A DNA stretch of 64,000 bases. Source: Flavobacterium sp. LC2016-23. Lineage in GTDB: Bacteria > Bacteroidota > Bacteroidia > Flavobacteriales > Flavobacteriaceae. The position numbers were made by a program, and so were the translations under genes. The notes under the pieces are model-generated. The model worked only from the letters and a program-made list of their open reading frames with translations, had not been told where the DNA came from and ran no database searches. Each line of letters starts with the position of its first letter. Within the stretch, counting starts at the first letter, position 1. Shown in pieces: positions 43,268 through 52,179 of the stretch. The stretch is taken from contig NZ_WKKE01000020.1 of assembly GCF_009674775.1 (NCBI RefSeq), positions 46,392-110,391 on the forward strand, read 5' to 3'.

Positions 43268-44482
43268 ATGACAAAACATCAAAACCGCACATTAGGGGCA
43301 TTTGAAAAAACGTTCTGGCTGTTGGATCAGATTGATTCTAAAGACTTTGCTCTGGCAGCGGAAGTAGAAGGAAGGGAATCGGGTGCCGCATGGAGACTGG
43401 CTGTTAATCAGGTTCAGAAGAGACATCCCAACCTTTCAGTCAGAATTAGAATGGATGAATTTAAGAGACCTTTTATCGAACATGTTGACTCATTGGTCAT
43501 TCCACTGAAAGTCATAGAAATCGATAACGGCTTTAAATGGGAGCAAGTAGTCGAAAAGGAATTAGCAGTACGGTTCAATACTGAAGAAGGACCGCTTTTT
43601 AGAGTGATTGTGCTGCAAAAACCGCACGATACCGTATTGGTCCTGGCGGCTAATCATACATTAGCTGACGGATCTTCTCTTATGTATTTATTCAGGGATT
43701 TACTGGAGGCAGTTACAGGCCAGATTCCGCAAGTATTGGCACCACAGAAATCTAACGATGAAACACTTGGATTTCCTGAGGATACAGCAGTTACCGATAA
43801 TGAAATTTTAGGATATGTGTTTAAAAAACCGACTGTCGTTTCTCCTAAAGTCGAAAGTATTAAGTTCTCCAGTCAACAAACATTGCAGATTATAGAAAGA
43901 TCCAGACTGGAACAAACAACAGTACATGGGGCAATTTGTGCTGCTGTAGTTATCGCAGGAAGAAAACTTCGCAAAGAATGGGATGATAAAAAAATTGAAT
44001 TAATCTCTCCGATCTGTACAAGAAAAGTACTTCAGTTAGATGACAACTGCGGATTGAATATCACGACTCATCCTGTTTATTTTGAGCCGGAAGAAAAGCA
44101 ATCTTTCTGGGATACAGCCAGATTGGCAAAATCAGGTCTCAACGGAACCGAAACGAAAGAACATGTAGAGAACTATCTTGGTTTTTTCAGAACGCTGACT
44201 TTCAACAGTACAGATATCCAAAAGATGGTAGATACATTAAAAGAAGCATTCAATCACCAAATAATGGTGACCAATCTGGTAAAGGTGAAATATAAAACTG
44301 ATTTTGGAAAACTCAAACTTAAATCGGTATATGGCCCGATGGTTCGTTCAGGAAAGGGCCTGGAGCAGACTATTGGGGCTATTAGTACCAATGGTCATCT
44401 CTGTCTCACAAATACCAGCGACACACCTATTGCAGGTTTATTAGAAGAAATGCAGACGATTATGGGAGAAGCCTGCAAATAG
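43268..44482 (+). CDS. Condensation-domain-like (PapA5/WES-like) acyltransferase
   Basis: A 404-residue cytoplasmic protein of the chloramphenicol-acetyltransferase-like fold. The active-site motif HxxxD is N-H130-T-L-A-D134-G, followed by the usual G-S-S. A second block MVTNLVKVKY near residue 335 fits the channel region. It is related to condensation domains and to PapA5-type or alcohol acyltransferases, which join an acyl group to an alcohol or amine. There is no carrier protein or peptide synthetase beside it, so it is a stand-alone enzyme. It ends with its own terminator. Confidence 0.72.
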   Translation: MTKHQNRTLGAFEKTFWLLDQIDSKDFALAAEVEGRESGAAWRLAVNQVQKRHPNLSVRIRMDEFKRPFIEHVDSLVIPLKVIEIDNGFKWEQVVEKELAVRFNTEEGPLFRVIVLQKPHDTVLVLAANHTLADGSSLMYLFRDLLEAVTGQIPQVLAPQKSNDETLGFPEDTAVTDNEILGYVFKKPTVVSPKVESIKFSSQQTLQIIERSRLEQTTVHGAICAAVVIAGRKLRKEWDDKKIELISPICTRKVLQLDDNCGLNITTHPVYFEPEEKQSFWDTARLAKSGLNGTETKEHVENYLGFFRTLTFNSTDIQKMVDTLKEAFNHQIMVTNLVKVKYKTDFGKLKLKSVYGPMVRSGKGLEQTIGAISTNGHLCLTNTSDTPIAGLLEEMQTIMGEACK

Positions 44483-44518
44483 TATTTCAGACCATCTAAG
44501 ATAATTTAATTTTAAAGA

Positions 44519-44560
44519 AACACCATATGATGCGCAGATGTATCATATGGTGTTATTTTA
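44519..44560 (+). terminator. Rho-independent terminator after the acyltransferase gene
   Basis: AACACCATATGAT (44519-44531) and ATCATATGGTGTT (44542-44554) are an exact 13-bp inverted repeat followed by ATTTTA, 36 bp after the stop codon. Confidence 0.85.
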
Positions 44561-45035
44561 TACAATTATTTTTTTGAACATACCTGACAGCCATTTTGAT
44601 ATTTTTTAAAGAGCTAAGACATTGGTAAAAATAATTACGAATGGCATTTGTTGGTTGTCTTCTGCATTTAATGATTTTAAAGTATAAATGAAATAATACG
44701 TAATAGTCATTCGGCATTTATTCAAAATTAAAACTCTTGCTTTTTTCAGACTTACATGGCGACTTTAAAAATAGCTAATCTGAAACATTCTTCATTGATT
44801 TCAGTAAAAGGAATCACTTTTATTTTTAGATTTATGTAAATACATCATTTGTCGTACATAATGCTTCAAATGTTTTATACTAACTACTTCCGGAAAACTA
44901 CATTTACAATCTCAGAATTTACTGATTTCATGTAAATGAGGTTGTAAAATTATAGTATATAAAATAAATTATAAGAAAAAGTTACAATCTGATCTTTATT
45001 ACATGTTTTTAACAACGTTACAAAAAACTAAAAAA
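44555..45035. other. 480-bp control region upstream of GH3
   Basis: No gene seen. The region is very AT-rich. TTTACAATCTC (44903-44913) and GAGGTTGTAAA (44938-44948) form an 11-bp hairpin with one G-T, and CATTTACA/TGTAAATG nests at its edge. It ends 87 bp before the GH3 start and could be an operator or a leader structure. No certain promoter could be assigned. Confidence 0.5.
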
Positions 45036-47339
45036 ATGAGGAAAAGAAAATTTAAGAAGTATGCATTTCTAATGCTAATCGTTTTTGGAAACGGATATGC
45101 TCAGTCAAAAACACACCAGGATGCTAATAAACCAATTGAAGAACGGATTTCACTTTTGATGAAAGAAATGACATTAGAAGAAAAAATAGGGCAAATGAAT
45201 CAATACAATGGTTCATGGGATGTTACAGGTCCAAAACCCGAATCAGGTTCTAATGAACAAAAATACAATAATATAAAAAAGGGATTGGTAGGTTCTATGC
45301 TAAGCATAAGAGGCGTTAAAGAAGTAAGAGCCGTGCAAAAAATAGCAGTTGAAGAAACCCGTCTTGGAATTCCGTTAATTTTTGGTTTTGATGTTATACA
45401 TGGTTATAAAACCCTAAGTCCTATTCCATTGGCAGAAGCTGCAAGCTGGGATTTAGAAGCTATTAAAAATTCGGCACGTGTTGCTGCTGTCGAAGCTTCT
45501 GCTTCGGGATTAAACTGGACTTTTGCACCTAATGTAGACATTTCCAATGATGCAAGATGGGGACGGGTAATGGAAGGTGCCGGAGAAGATCCTTACCTGG
45601 GCAGCAAAATTGCAGCCGCCAGAGTTAAAGGGTTTCAGGGAGAGAGCTTAAGCGCTAATACCTCTATCATTGCCTGCGCCAAACATTTTGCAGGTTATGG
45701 CTTTGTAGAAGCAGGCCGAGAATATAATAGTGTTGATATGAGCAATTCTAAGTTGTACAATACTGTATTACCCCCTTTTAAAGCGGCAGTCGATGCCGGA
45801 ATTCGTACTTTCATGAATTCATTTAATACATTAAACGGAATTCCGGCAACCGGAAATAGTTTTTTGCAACGAGACATTTTAAAAGGAGCATGGAAATTTA
45901 ATGGTTTTGTCGTTTCTGACTGGGCTTCTATAGCCGAAATGGTTACACACGGTTACGCAGCCGATGGAGCCGATGCAGCTCAAAAAGCCGTTATTGCAGG
46001 TTCTGATATGGATATGGAATCAAATGTATACGTAACAGAATTAGCTCAGTTGGTAAAAAAAGGACTGGTAAAAGAAAGCCTGATCGACGATGCTGTTCGC
46101 AGAATTCTTAGAGTAAAATTTGAATTAGGTTTGTTTGATAATCCATACAAATATTGTGATGAGGCCCGCGAAAAATCAAGTATTGGAAACAAGGCCAACA
46201 ATGATGCTGTTTTGGATATGGCTAAAAAATCAATTGTTTTATTGAAGAATACGAGCCCGTCGGGGAGGAATGAAAAACTGTTGCCATTAAAAAAAGAAGG
46301 AGTAAAAATCGCTTTAATTGGTGCTTTGGCAAATGACAAGAACAGTCCACTCGGAAGTTGGAGAATTGCCGCTGATGATCATACAGCAGTATCCGTTCTT
46401 GAAGGAATGCAGCAATATAAAAACAACATGTTAGTATATGAAAAAGGAACTGATGTGGCTTTAAATAAACAGGCTTTTGTGGATGAAGTCCAAATTAATA
46501 CTACCGATTTTTCCGGATTTGAAGCCGCTAAAAAGGCCGCAAAAGAGTCTGAAGTTGTAGTAATGGTTTTAGGAGAAATTGGTTTTCAGAGTGGTGAAGG
46601 ACGCAGTAGAACGGAATTAGGACTGCCGGGGAATCAGCAGCAATTATTAGAGGAAGTTTACAAAGTAAATCCCAATATTATTTTGGTTTTAAATAACGGG
46701 CGTCCGCTGGCATTACCGTGGGCACAGGAAAATATTCCTGCTATTGTTGAAGCGTGGCAGTTAGGAACCCAATCCGGAAATGCAATTGCCCAGGTTTTGT
46801 ACGGAGATTACAACCCAAGTGGTAAGCTTACAATGTCATTCCCCAGAAACGTTGGGCAATGTCCAATTTATTACAATTTGTACAATACAGGACGACCAGC
46901 CAACAAAGACCAGAACGCTTTCTGGTCTCATTATATTGATGTCGAAAAAACACCATTATACCCGTTTGGTTATGGATTAAGCTATACTTCTTTTGAATAT
47001 AAAAATCTGAAATTAGCAAAAACTTCCTTTCGAAAAGGAGAAAAAATTGAACTAAGTGTTGATGTTACCAATACCGGAAATGCCGATGGAAAGGAAGTAG
47101 TTCAGTTGTATATAAATGATGTCGCCGCCAGTGTGGTTAGACCTGTTAAGGAATTAAAAGGTTTTGAACTTATTGCATTAAAAAAAGGCGAAACGAAAAC
47201 CGTTCAGTTTACTTTAACAGATAAAGAACTGGGATTTTATGACAACAATGGTAAATTTTTAACAGAATCCGGTATGTTTAATGTTATGGTTGGCTGGAAC
47301 TCTATTGAAGGACTTATGAGTACATTCGAACTAAAATAA
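45036..47339 (+). CDS. GH3 beta-glycosidase (beta-glucosidase/xylosidase type)
   Basis: A 767-residue periplasmic enzyme. The ATG at 45036 is preferred over 45003 because it starts a standard signal peptide (MRKRKFKKYAF... ending GYAQ) after an A-rich site. Order: (beta/alpha)8 barrel with KHFAGYG and nucleophile D295 in VVSDWAS, alpha/beta sandwich with acid/base E521 in SGEGRSR, then a fibronectin-like domain (about 660-765). GH3 enzymes remove terminal beta-glucose or beta-xylose. With GH16 and GH10 downstream it would finish beta-glucan or xylan oligomers. A terminator separates it from the HTCS. Confidence 0.92.
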   Translation: MRKRKFKKYAFLMLIVFGNGYAQSKTHQDANKPIEERISLLMKEMTLEEKIGQMNQYNGSWDVTGPKPESGSNEQKYNNIKKGLVGSMLSIRGVKEVRAVQKIAVEETRLGIPLIFGFDVIHGYKTLSPIPLAEAASWDLEAIKNSARVAAVEASASGLNWTFAPNVDISNDARWGRVMEGAGEDPYLGSKIAAARVKGFQGESLSANTSIIACAKHFAGYGFVEAGREYNSVDMSNSKLYNTVLPPFKAAVDAGIRTFMNSFNTLNGIPATGNSFLQRDILKGAWKFNGFVVSDWASIAEMVTHGYAADGADAAQKAVIAGSDMDMESNVYVTELAQLVKKGLVKESLIDDAVRRILRVKFELGLFDNPYKYCDEAREKSSIGNKANNDAVLDMAKKSIVLLKNTSPSGRNEKLLPLKKEGVKIALIGALANDKNSPLGSWRIAADDHTAVSVLEGMQQYKNNMLVYEKGTDVALNKQAFVDEVQINTTDFSGFEAAKKAAKESEVVVMVLGEIGFQSGEGRSRTELGLPGNQQQLLEEVYKVNPNIILVLNNGRPLALPWAQENIPAIVEAWQLGTQSGNAIAQVLYGDYNPSGKLTMSFPRNVGQCPIYYNLYNTGRPANKDQNAFWSHYIDVEKTPLYPFGYGLSYTSFEYKNLKLAKTSFRKGEKIELSVDVTNTGNADGKEVVQLYINDVAASVVRPVKELKGFELIALKKGETKTVQFTLTDKELGFYDNNGKFLTESGMFNVMVGWNSIEGLMSTFELK

Positions 47340-47404
47340 ATACTAACAAGCTTAAAAACAAAAGATAATCTTTATTATTTAATTTGTTTTTAATCAATTT
47401 ACAG

Positions 47405-47452
47405 CCTGAGTACGATTGATCCTTATAAGGTTATTAATCTACTCAGGTTTTT
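47405..47452 (+). terminator. Rho-independent terminator after GH3
   Basis: CCTGAGTA (47405-47412) and TACTCAGG (47440-47447) pair perfectly and are followed by TTTTT. The loop itself contains the palindrome CCTTATAAGG, so a second small stem is possible. Confidence 0.82.
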
Positions 47453-47582
47453 AGCAATGTGGTAAATCCGGATAAAAAGAGTAAGTGTTCTGTTTAGTTT
47501 TATTAATATTGTTTTAGATATGATGAAATAAATCAATTGTAAATTTTGTTTCAAATAGAATTGATAAATATTAAAATGTAAA

Positions 47583-50500
47583 ATGAAAAATATCAAATAT
47601 ATTCTTCTGTGCTGTTTTGGTCTTATAAATTGTTTGTTTTCTCAGGATAAATTTGAAAACTACCAATTTAGAAGTATACAGGAAACTACTTCAAAAAGAG
47701 CTATTTCTTCTATAATTCAGGATCACAATGGTTTTATTTGGATAGGTACAAACGGCGCAGGGTTATATCGATATGACGGGGTAAATTATTTTGGATATAA
47801 ACATGATAAAAAACCGGCTTCAGTAATCAGTAACTTTATCTATGCCACTTTTATTGATTCTAAAAATAACTTATGGATTGGTACAGATGAAGGCTTGTGT
47901 TTATACAATCGGGATCTGGATAACTTTACCAAAATCAATATTCAGGATGCAATTGTAAAAGGCTACGAACAGCCAATTACTATTAAAACCATTATTGAGG
48001 ATAACAACGGTGACATCATTTTAGGTTCGTATGGTTTTGGATTATTTAAATTAAATGTAAAAACTTTAAAAGCATCTTTAGTGCACTCAAAAGTTCTGGA
48101 AAAACCCAACTTTTTAATCAAATGTTCCGTAAAAAACAAACAGGGAATACTTTATTTAGGAACCAGTTACGGACTTTTAGAGATCGATCTAAACGGAAAA
48201 GTAAAGCAGGTTTATAAAGACAAGTTTAAAAGAGAACCTTTATTAGATGATGTAGAAAGCCTTGTTATAGGCAAATTTGGATATTTATGGCTGGGAACGA
48301 CTGAAAATGGGCTGATAAAAATTAAACCTGAAACAGATAACTATCAATTTGAGAATTTTTTTATTACCAAAAATAAAATCTTATCTATTATACAAAGCAG
48401 TCAGGATTATATACTTTGCGGTACCGAAAATGATGGCTTATTAGTTGTAAATAACAAAGGAGAAGTACTGAAAAAATACCTTCACAGTAAATACAATAAT
48501 TTCAGTTTAAAATCCAATTCCGTATGGTCATTATACGAAGACAAAGAAAAAAGACTTTGGCTGGGTTATTTCAATAAAGGGCTTGGTGTATTTGATAAGC
48601 CTAATAATAAATTCAACTCACTTGAATCCCTTGTTAATAATGATAATTCCCTGCAGACTAGTTATGTAACTTCAGTTGTAAAAGATAAAAAGGGCAATCT
48701 GATACTAAGTAATGAAGGCGGCGGACTTGATATTTATAATCTTTCTGCTAAAACGTACATCCATGTTAACCAAAACAATCAAAGCTACTATTCTGGTCTT
48801 GATGCTGTTGATATTCAGACTATATTTATCGACAGCAAACAAAATATCTGGGTAGGAAGCTGGGACCGTGGCATCTATTTTTTGAAAAATGGAACTACCC
48901 GATTCATAAACTACAATACGACAAATACAGCCGGATTAAAATCAAATCGGATTTTTAGTTTTTCAGAAGATTCAGGAGGGCGAATCTGGATTGGAACTTT
49001 CATAAAAGGACTTCATTATTTTGACAATAGGAAGAACACCTTTGTGCATTGTGATACTAAACCATTTGCAGATAACGCTTTAGACCAGGCATTTATTCGA
49101 AAAGTTTTTGTAGACTCTGATAATATTTTGTGGGTAGGAACGATTTTAGGACTATATCAGGTACACTTAATTGCCGATTCCAGTTTTAGAGTAACAAAAA
49201 TGCGGGATCAGATGTTCAGTGATAAAACGAAGTATAACGGTATTCAGACCATTTTATCAATTTATGAGTCAAACGATAAAAAAATATGGATCGGTACAGA
49301 TGGTGAAGGACTGTTTAGTTATAATAAAAAAAACAAGATATTTTCTAATTATGATGATTTTCCGGGTTTTGAAGAAAAATCCGTTCGCGCCATCATTTCT
49401 GATAATAATGGATCTTTATGGATAAGCGGTGGACTGGGATTAACAAAACTCGATTTTAAAAACAAACAAAGCACCAATTTCAATAAAGACGATGGTCTTG
49501 TTGATAACGATTTTAATAATAATGCAGTCTTTAAAGATGGAAATGGAGAACTGTATTTCGGTGGTTATGAAGGAGTAAACTATTTTAATCCCAATGAAAT
49601 TAAAAAAACAGAAAAAGCTCCTAGGCTGTATTTCAGTGATTTCAAATTATTTAATAAATCTGTAAAACCAAATGAAGAAAATTCTCCGTTAACCAAAGTC
49701 ATTTCTCAGACCAAAGAAATTATTCTCAATCATGCACAATCTGTTTTTACGATTGAATATGTTGGGATCAACTATAATTATTCCAGAAAAAACCAATATG
49801 CCTACTATCTTGAAGGTTTTGAGAAAGACTGGAATTATGTAGGCAATAACAGAACAGCTACATACACCAATCTGGAGCCGGGTAATTATGTTTTTAAAGT
49901 AAAATCGGCCAATGCAGATGGTTCCTGGAGCAATGTTCAGTTAGAGCTAAAAATAAAAATCCTTCCTCCATGGTGGAAAACCATTTGGGCGTATTTAATA
50001 TATAGCTCTATAGTAGTTTTCCTGATTATATATTTCAACAAAATTTATCAAAATCGTTTTAAAGCCAGACAGGCCATAATTTTAGAAAGAGAAAAAACAA
50101 TTCAGTTAGAGAAATTAAATAATAAAAAATTACAGTTTTTCACTAATATTTCACATGAATTCAGAACACCATTAACCTTAATTATTAACCCTCTCGAAGA
50201 TATTTTAAGAAGTAAGAACGTATCGCGCGAAATACATAATAAATTAAAAACGGTACATAAAAGCTCAGACAGGCTTTCGAGACTTATAAATGAGCTGATG
50301 GATTTTAACAAATTAGAATTCAACAAAATTTTCCTTCAGGTTAAAAAAATTGAAGTGATCGCATTTGTACAGGAAATTATAGGCTACTTTGATGAGGAAG
50401 CAGCTGCGAGAAACATAACTATTGATTTCGAATCAGAACTGGAAGAGCTTGAAGACTGGTTAGATCCTAAAATGCTGGAAAAAATAATATTCAATATCAT

Positions 50501-51743
50501 CTCAAACGCTTTTAAATTTACTCCCGATGATGGCTTTATTGCCATTTCTGTAAATGAATCAGATTCACATCATTCATTAATAATTAATGGAAATAAAGTT
50601 CCATCCTTTTCAATAACAATTTCAGACACCGGCTCCGGAATCTACAAAGAGGATTTGAAAAGAATTTTTGATAGATTTTATCAGGTCAATAACCTCAATA
50701 AAGATTACTACGGAAGCACCGGAATTGGGTTAGAAGTAGTAAAAGAATTTGTTGAGCTTCATAAAGGAAATATTGATGTTGAAAGCACACCGGGAGAAGG
50801 AACAAAATTCATGGTAACATTTCCTTTAGGCAATTCTTTTTATAAGGAAAATGAAGTAGTGAATGAAGTTTTTGAAATAGAAAAAAATAAAAATAAGTTC
50901 TTGTTTGAATCGAATAAATATGAGGCAGATGATGAAGAGATTAGTAACGAATCAAAGAAAGAAATTGCTGCAGATACAGCAAAAGCATATACCGTTTTAA
51001 TTGTGGAGGACAATCTTGAATTACGAAATTATCTGAAAATGGAATTGAGTAAATCATATAAAGTGATTACCGCCGAAAATGGAAAAAAAGGTTACGAACT
51101 GGCCGTTCAGAAATTGCCGGATATCGTAATTACAGATGTTATTATGCCGGTAATGGACGGATTACAGTTGTGTAAAAATATAAAAGGAGACCTGAAAACA
51201 AGTCATATTCCGTTATTAATGCTCTCTGCAAAAGCAATGGTACAAGACAGAATTGAAGGAATCGATTCTGGTGCTGACATGTATTTGAGCAAACCATTTG
51301 AATTGGATATTTTAAAATCCAGTCTGGCACAGCTTATTACAAGCAGACAAATAATGTTTAATAAATTTTATACCGGTATTACAAAAGACGGGAAAGAAAA
51401 AACAACCTCTTTAGATAATGATTTCATTCAAAAAATTCTTCATTTTATTAATGAAAACCTGAGTGAATCGGACTTAAGTGTAGAGTTGCTTTCTTCTAAA
51501 GTTTTCCTGAGCAGGAGTCAATTGTATCGAAAAATAAAAACACTAACGGGTGTTTCAGTAAATGAGTTTATTAGAAATGTAAGATTAGAAAAAGCAAAAC
51601 AATTGCTCGAACAAGGCAATAAAAATGTTAACATCAATGAGATTAGTTATAAGGTAGGATTTACATCCCCTTCGTATTTTGCCAAATGTTATAAAATTAA
51701 ATACGGTCATCTGCCTACACAGCAAACAGGATCAAAAGATTAG
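47583..51743 (+). CDS. Hybrid two-component system regulator (HTCS), second locus
   Basis: A 1386-residue regulator with the same layout as the first HTCS. Signal peptide (1-20, ending CLFSQ), propeller repeats of Reg_prop type (about 25-690, for example GFIWIGTNGAGLYRYDG), Y_Y_Y domain (about 715-785), membrane helix (about 800-820), kinase with H858 in SHEFRTPLTL, ATPase, receiver with D1185 in VITDVIMPVMDG, and an AraC-type domain at the C-terminus. The sensor differs strongly in sequence from the first HTCS, as expected for a different glycan. It should control the SusC/D genes starting at 52180. Confidence 0.95.
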   Translation: MKNIKYILLCCFGLINCLFSQDKFENYQFRSIQETTSKRAISSIIQDHNGFIWIGTNGAGLYRYDGVNYFGYKHDKKPASVISNFIYATFIDSKNNLWIGTDEGLCLYNRDLDNFTKINIQDAIVKGYEQPITIKTIIEDNNGDIILGSYGFGLFKLNVKTLKASLVHSKVLEKPNFLIKCSVKNKQGILYLGTSYGLLEIDLNGKVKQVYKDKFKREPLLDDVESLVIGKFGYLWLGTTENGLIKIKPETDNYQFENFFITKNKILSIIQSSQDYILCGTENDGLLVVNNKGEVLKKYLHSKYNNFSLKSNSVWSLYEDKEKRLWLGYFNKGLGVFDKPNNKFNSLESLVNNDNSLQTSYVTSVVKDKKGNLILSNEGGGLDIYNLSAKTYIHVNQNNQSYYSGLDAVDIQTIFIDSKQNIWVGSWDRGIYFLKNGTTRFINYNTTNTAGLKSNRIFSFSEDSGGRIWIGTFIKGLHYFDNRKNTFVHCDTKPFADNALDQAFIRKVFVDSDNILWVGTILGLYQVHLIADSSFRVTKMRDQMFSDKTKYNGIQTILSIYESNDKKIWIGTDGEGLFSYNKKNKIFSNYDDFPGFEEKSVRAIISDNNGSLWISGGLGLTKLDFKNKQSTNFNKDDGLVDNDFNNNAVFKDGNGELYFGGYEGVNYFNPNEIKKTEKAPRLYFSDFKLFNKSVKPNEENSPLTKVISQTKEIILNHAQSVFTIEYVGINYNYSRKNQYAYYLEGFEKDWNYVGNNRTATYTNLEPGNYVFKVKSANADGSWSNVQLELKIKILPPWWKTIWAYLIYSSIVVFLIIYFNKIYQNRFKARQAIILEREKTIQLEKLNNKKLQFFTNISHEFRTPLTLIINPLEDILRSKNVSREIHNKLKTVHKSSDRLSRLINELMDFNKLEFNKIFLQVKKIEVIAFVQEIIGYFDEEAAARNITIDFESELEELEDWLDPKMLEKIIFNIISNAFKFTPDDGFIAISVNESDSHHSLIINGNKVPSFSITISDTGSGIYKEDLKRIFDRFYQVNNLNKDYYGSTGIGLEVVKEFVELHKGNIDVESTPGEGTKFMVTFPLGNSFYKENEVVNEVFEIEKNKNKFLFESNKYEADDEEISNESKKEIAADTAKAYTVLIVEDNLELRNYLKMELSKSYKVITAENGKKGYELAVQKLPDIVITDVIMPVMDGLQLCKNIKGDLKTSHIPLLMLSAKAMVQDRIEGIDSGADMYLSKPFELDILKSSLAQLITSRQIMFNKFYTGITKDGKEKTTSLDNDFIQKILHFINENLSESDLSVELLSSKVFLSRSQLYRKIKTLTGVSVNEFIRNVRLEKAKQLLEQGNKNVNINEISYKVGFTSPSYFAKCYKIKYGHLPTQQTGSKD

Positions 51744-51771
51744 AAAAGAATCCATTTAAATAATATAATTC

Positions 51772-51808
51772 AAAAAGCTTCTATTTTTAAATCGGAGCTT
51801 TTTTTTTG
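51772..51808 (+). terminator. Rho-independent terminator after the second HTCS gene
   Basis: AAAAAGCTTC (51772-51781) pairs with GGAGCTTTTT (51794-51803) with one G-T, followed by more T residues. It lies 29 bp after the stop codon. Confidence 0.85.
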
Positions 51809-52179
51809 ACCTTTTTCTGGAAAAGTGATTTTTTGGATTTGCTTAAACTTATTATTTTAATAAAAATACTACAATATAATTTCGCAAAACATATTTTAAA
51901 GTATAACTTTTTGCTAATACTTCATTGGTTGTTTAGCGGTTTTTATGTCTTATTAATTAAATACAGCGGGTTAAAATGCTGTTTTGCATCAAATGATGCA
52001 TGATTTGCTTCATCTGTTCTACACTTGCACTGCTCTAGATTTTACTTTCGTTAAGAAATATTTAAGAAATAGTTTTTTTATCAAAACTTACAGAATAAGC
52101 CAGACAAAAAAACAACGCATCAAATATTTTTTACAAACTAAAATAACTAATTATTTAACTCAACTCTAAACCAAATTTT
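51809..52179. other. 371-bp control region before the second SusC/D operon, with a palindrome
   Basis: No gene seen; the two open frames here (51806-52003, 51984-52169) have biased, low-complexity translations. TGCATCA-AA-TGATGCA (51985-52000) is a perfect 16-base palindrome about 180 bp before the susC start and may be an operator. The remainder is AT-rich leader. Confidence 0.55.

Noticed and set aside
45003..45035. Upstream ATG of GH3 at 45003
   Set aside because: It would put 11 extra residues before a standard signal peptide; the ATG at 45036 follows an A-rich site.
47540..47548. TAAATTTTG as promoter of the second HTCS
   Set aside because: One base too long for the consensus and no clear -33 element.
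51806..52169. Two small + strand frames before the second susC
   Set aside because: Biased AT-rich translations, no signal, no family; they overlap the probable control region.
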